From positions 1 to 5,452 of the forward strand of contig JAHWKS010000461.1 of NCBI GenBank assembly GCA_019347795.1: a stretch of 5,452 bases of DNA. Reading direction: 5' to 3'. This DNA comes from Planctomycetota bacterium (GTDB taxonomy: Bacteria; Planctomycetota; Planctomycetia; Pirellulales; Pirellulaceae). The notes beneath the pieces were generated by a model. The model made no database searches and was not told the DNA's origin. It worked only from the letters and a program-made list of their open reading frames with translations. Both the position numbers and the translations under genes were made by a program. Shown one piece after another: positions 5,416 to 5,452 of this stretch (positions within the stretch are counted from its first letter, which is position 1; every line of letters begins with the position of its first letter).

Positions 5416-5452
5416 TCCGAACCGGTCGCGTCGCACCACCCCAACGCAACAC

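Noticed and set aside
5195..5452. Three overlapping minus-strand ORFs at the right end
   Set aside because: They read through the palindrome cluster in different frames and show no motifs; typical of repeat-derived open frames.

Overview
This window looks like chromosomal DNA from a high-GC planctomycete, probably of the Pirellula/Rhodopirellula type. That is an inference from gene content: a periplasmic formylglycine sulfatase, large secreted proteins of unknown function, a MerR-TPR protein carrying a BRCT domain, small proteins with an N-terminal NPYxAP motif, few clear Shine-Dalgarno sites, and GGGGC-type palindromes between genes. No rRNA, tRNA, CRISPR array, transposase or phage gene was seen.

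Layout. Positions 1-889 (minus strand) hold the first 296 residues of a secreted protein of unknown function that runs off the left edge. A divergent intergenic region (890-1056) with an 8-bp inverted repeat separates it from a plus-strand series. First in that series is a 387-residue BRCT + MerR-type HTH + four-TPR protein (1057-2220). Next comes a disturbed, somewhat lower-GC stretch (2278-3202). It contains a 78-residue ORF whose first ~50 residues look like a genuine protein start, a 141-residue ORF with an acyl-carrier-protein-like C-terminal half lacking the phosphopantetheine serine, and a start-less coding fragment in another frame. The two outer pieces can be read as halves of one small gene split by about 590 bp. 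A signal-peptide-bearing type I sulfatase with complete active-site motifs follows (3241-4809), then a small two-helix membrane protein (4858-5205). The right end (5289-5415) is non-coding and holds four short GC-rich palindromes.

How the parts fit. The sulfatase would act outside the cytoplasm on a sulfated glycan or another sulfate ester, and the divergent protein at the left edge is also exported. No sulfatase-maturating enzyme, transporter or glycoside hydrolase lies in the window, so a polysaccharide-utilisation locus cannot be claimed. The BRCT-MerR-TPR protein combines a DNA-damage or phosphopeptide-type binding module, a DNA-binding-like domain and a protein-interaction scaffold, and is the most unusual intact gene here. 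The split-gene region with its degenerate carrier protein is the most unusual piece of genome structure.
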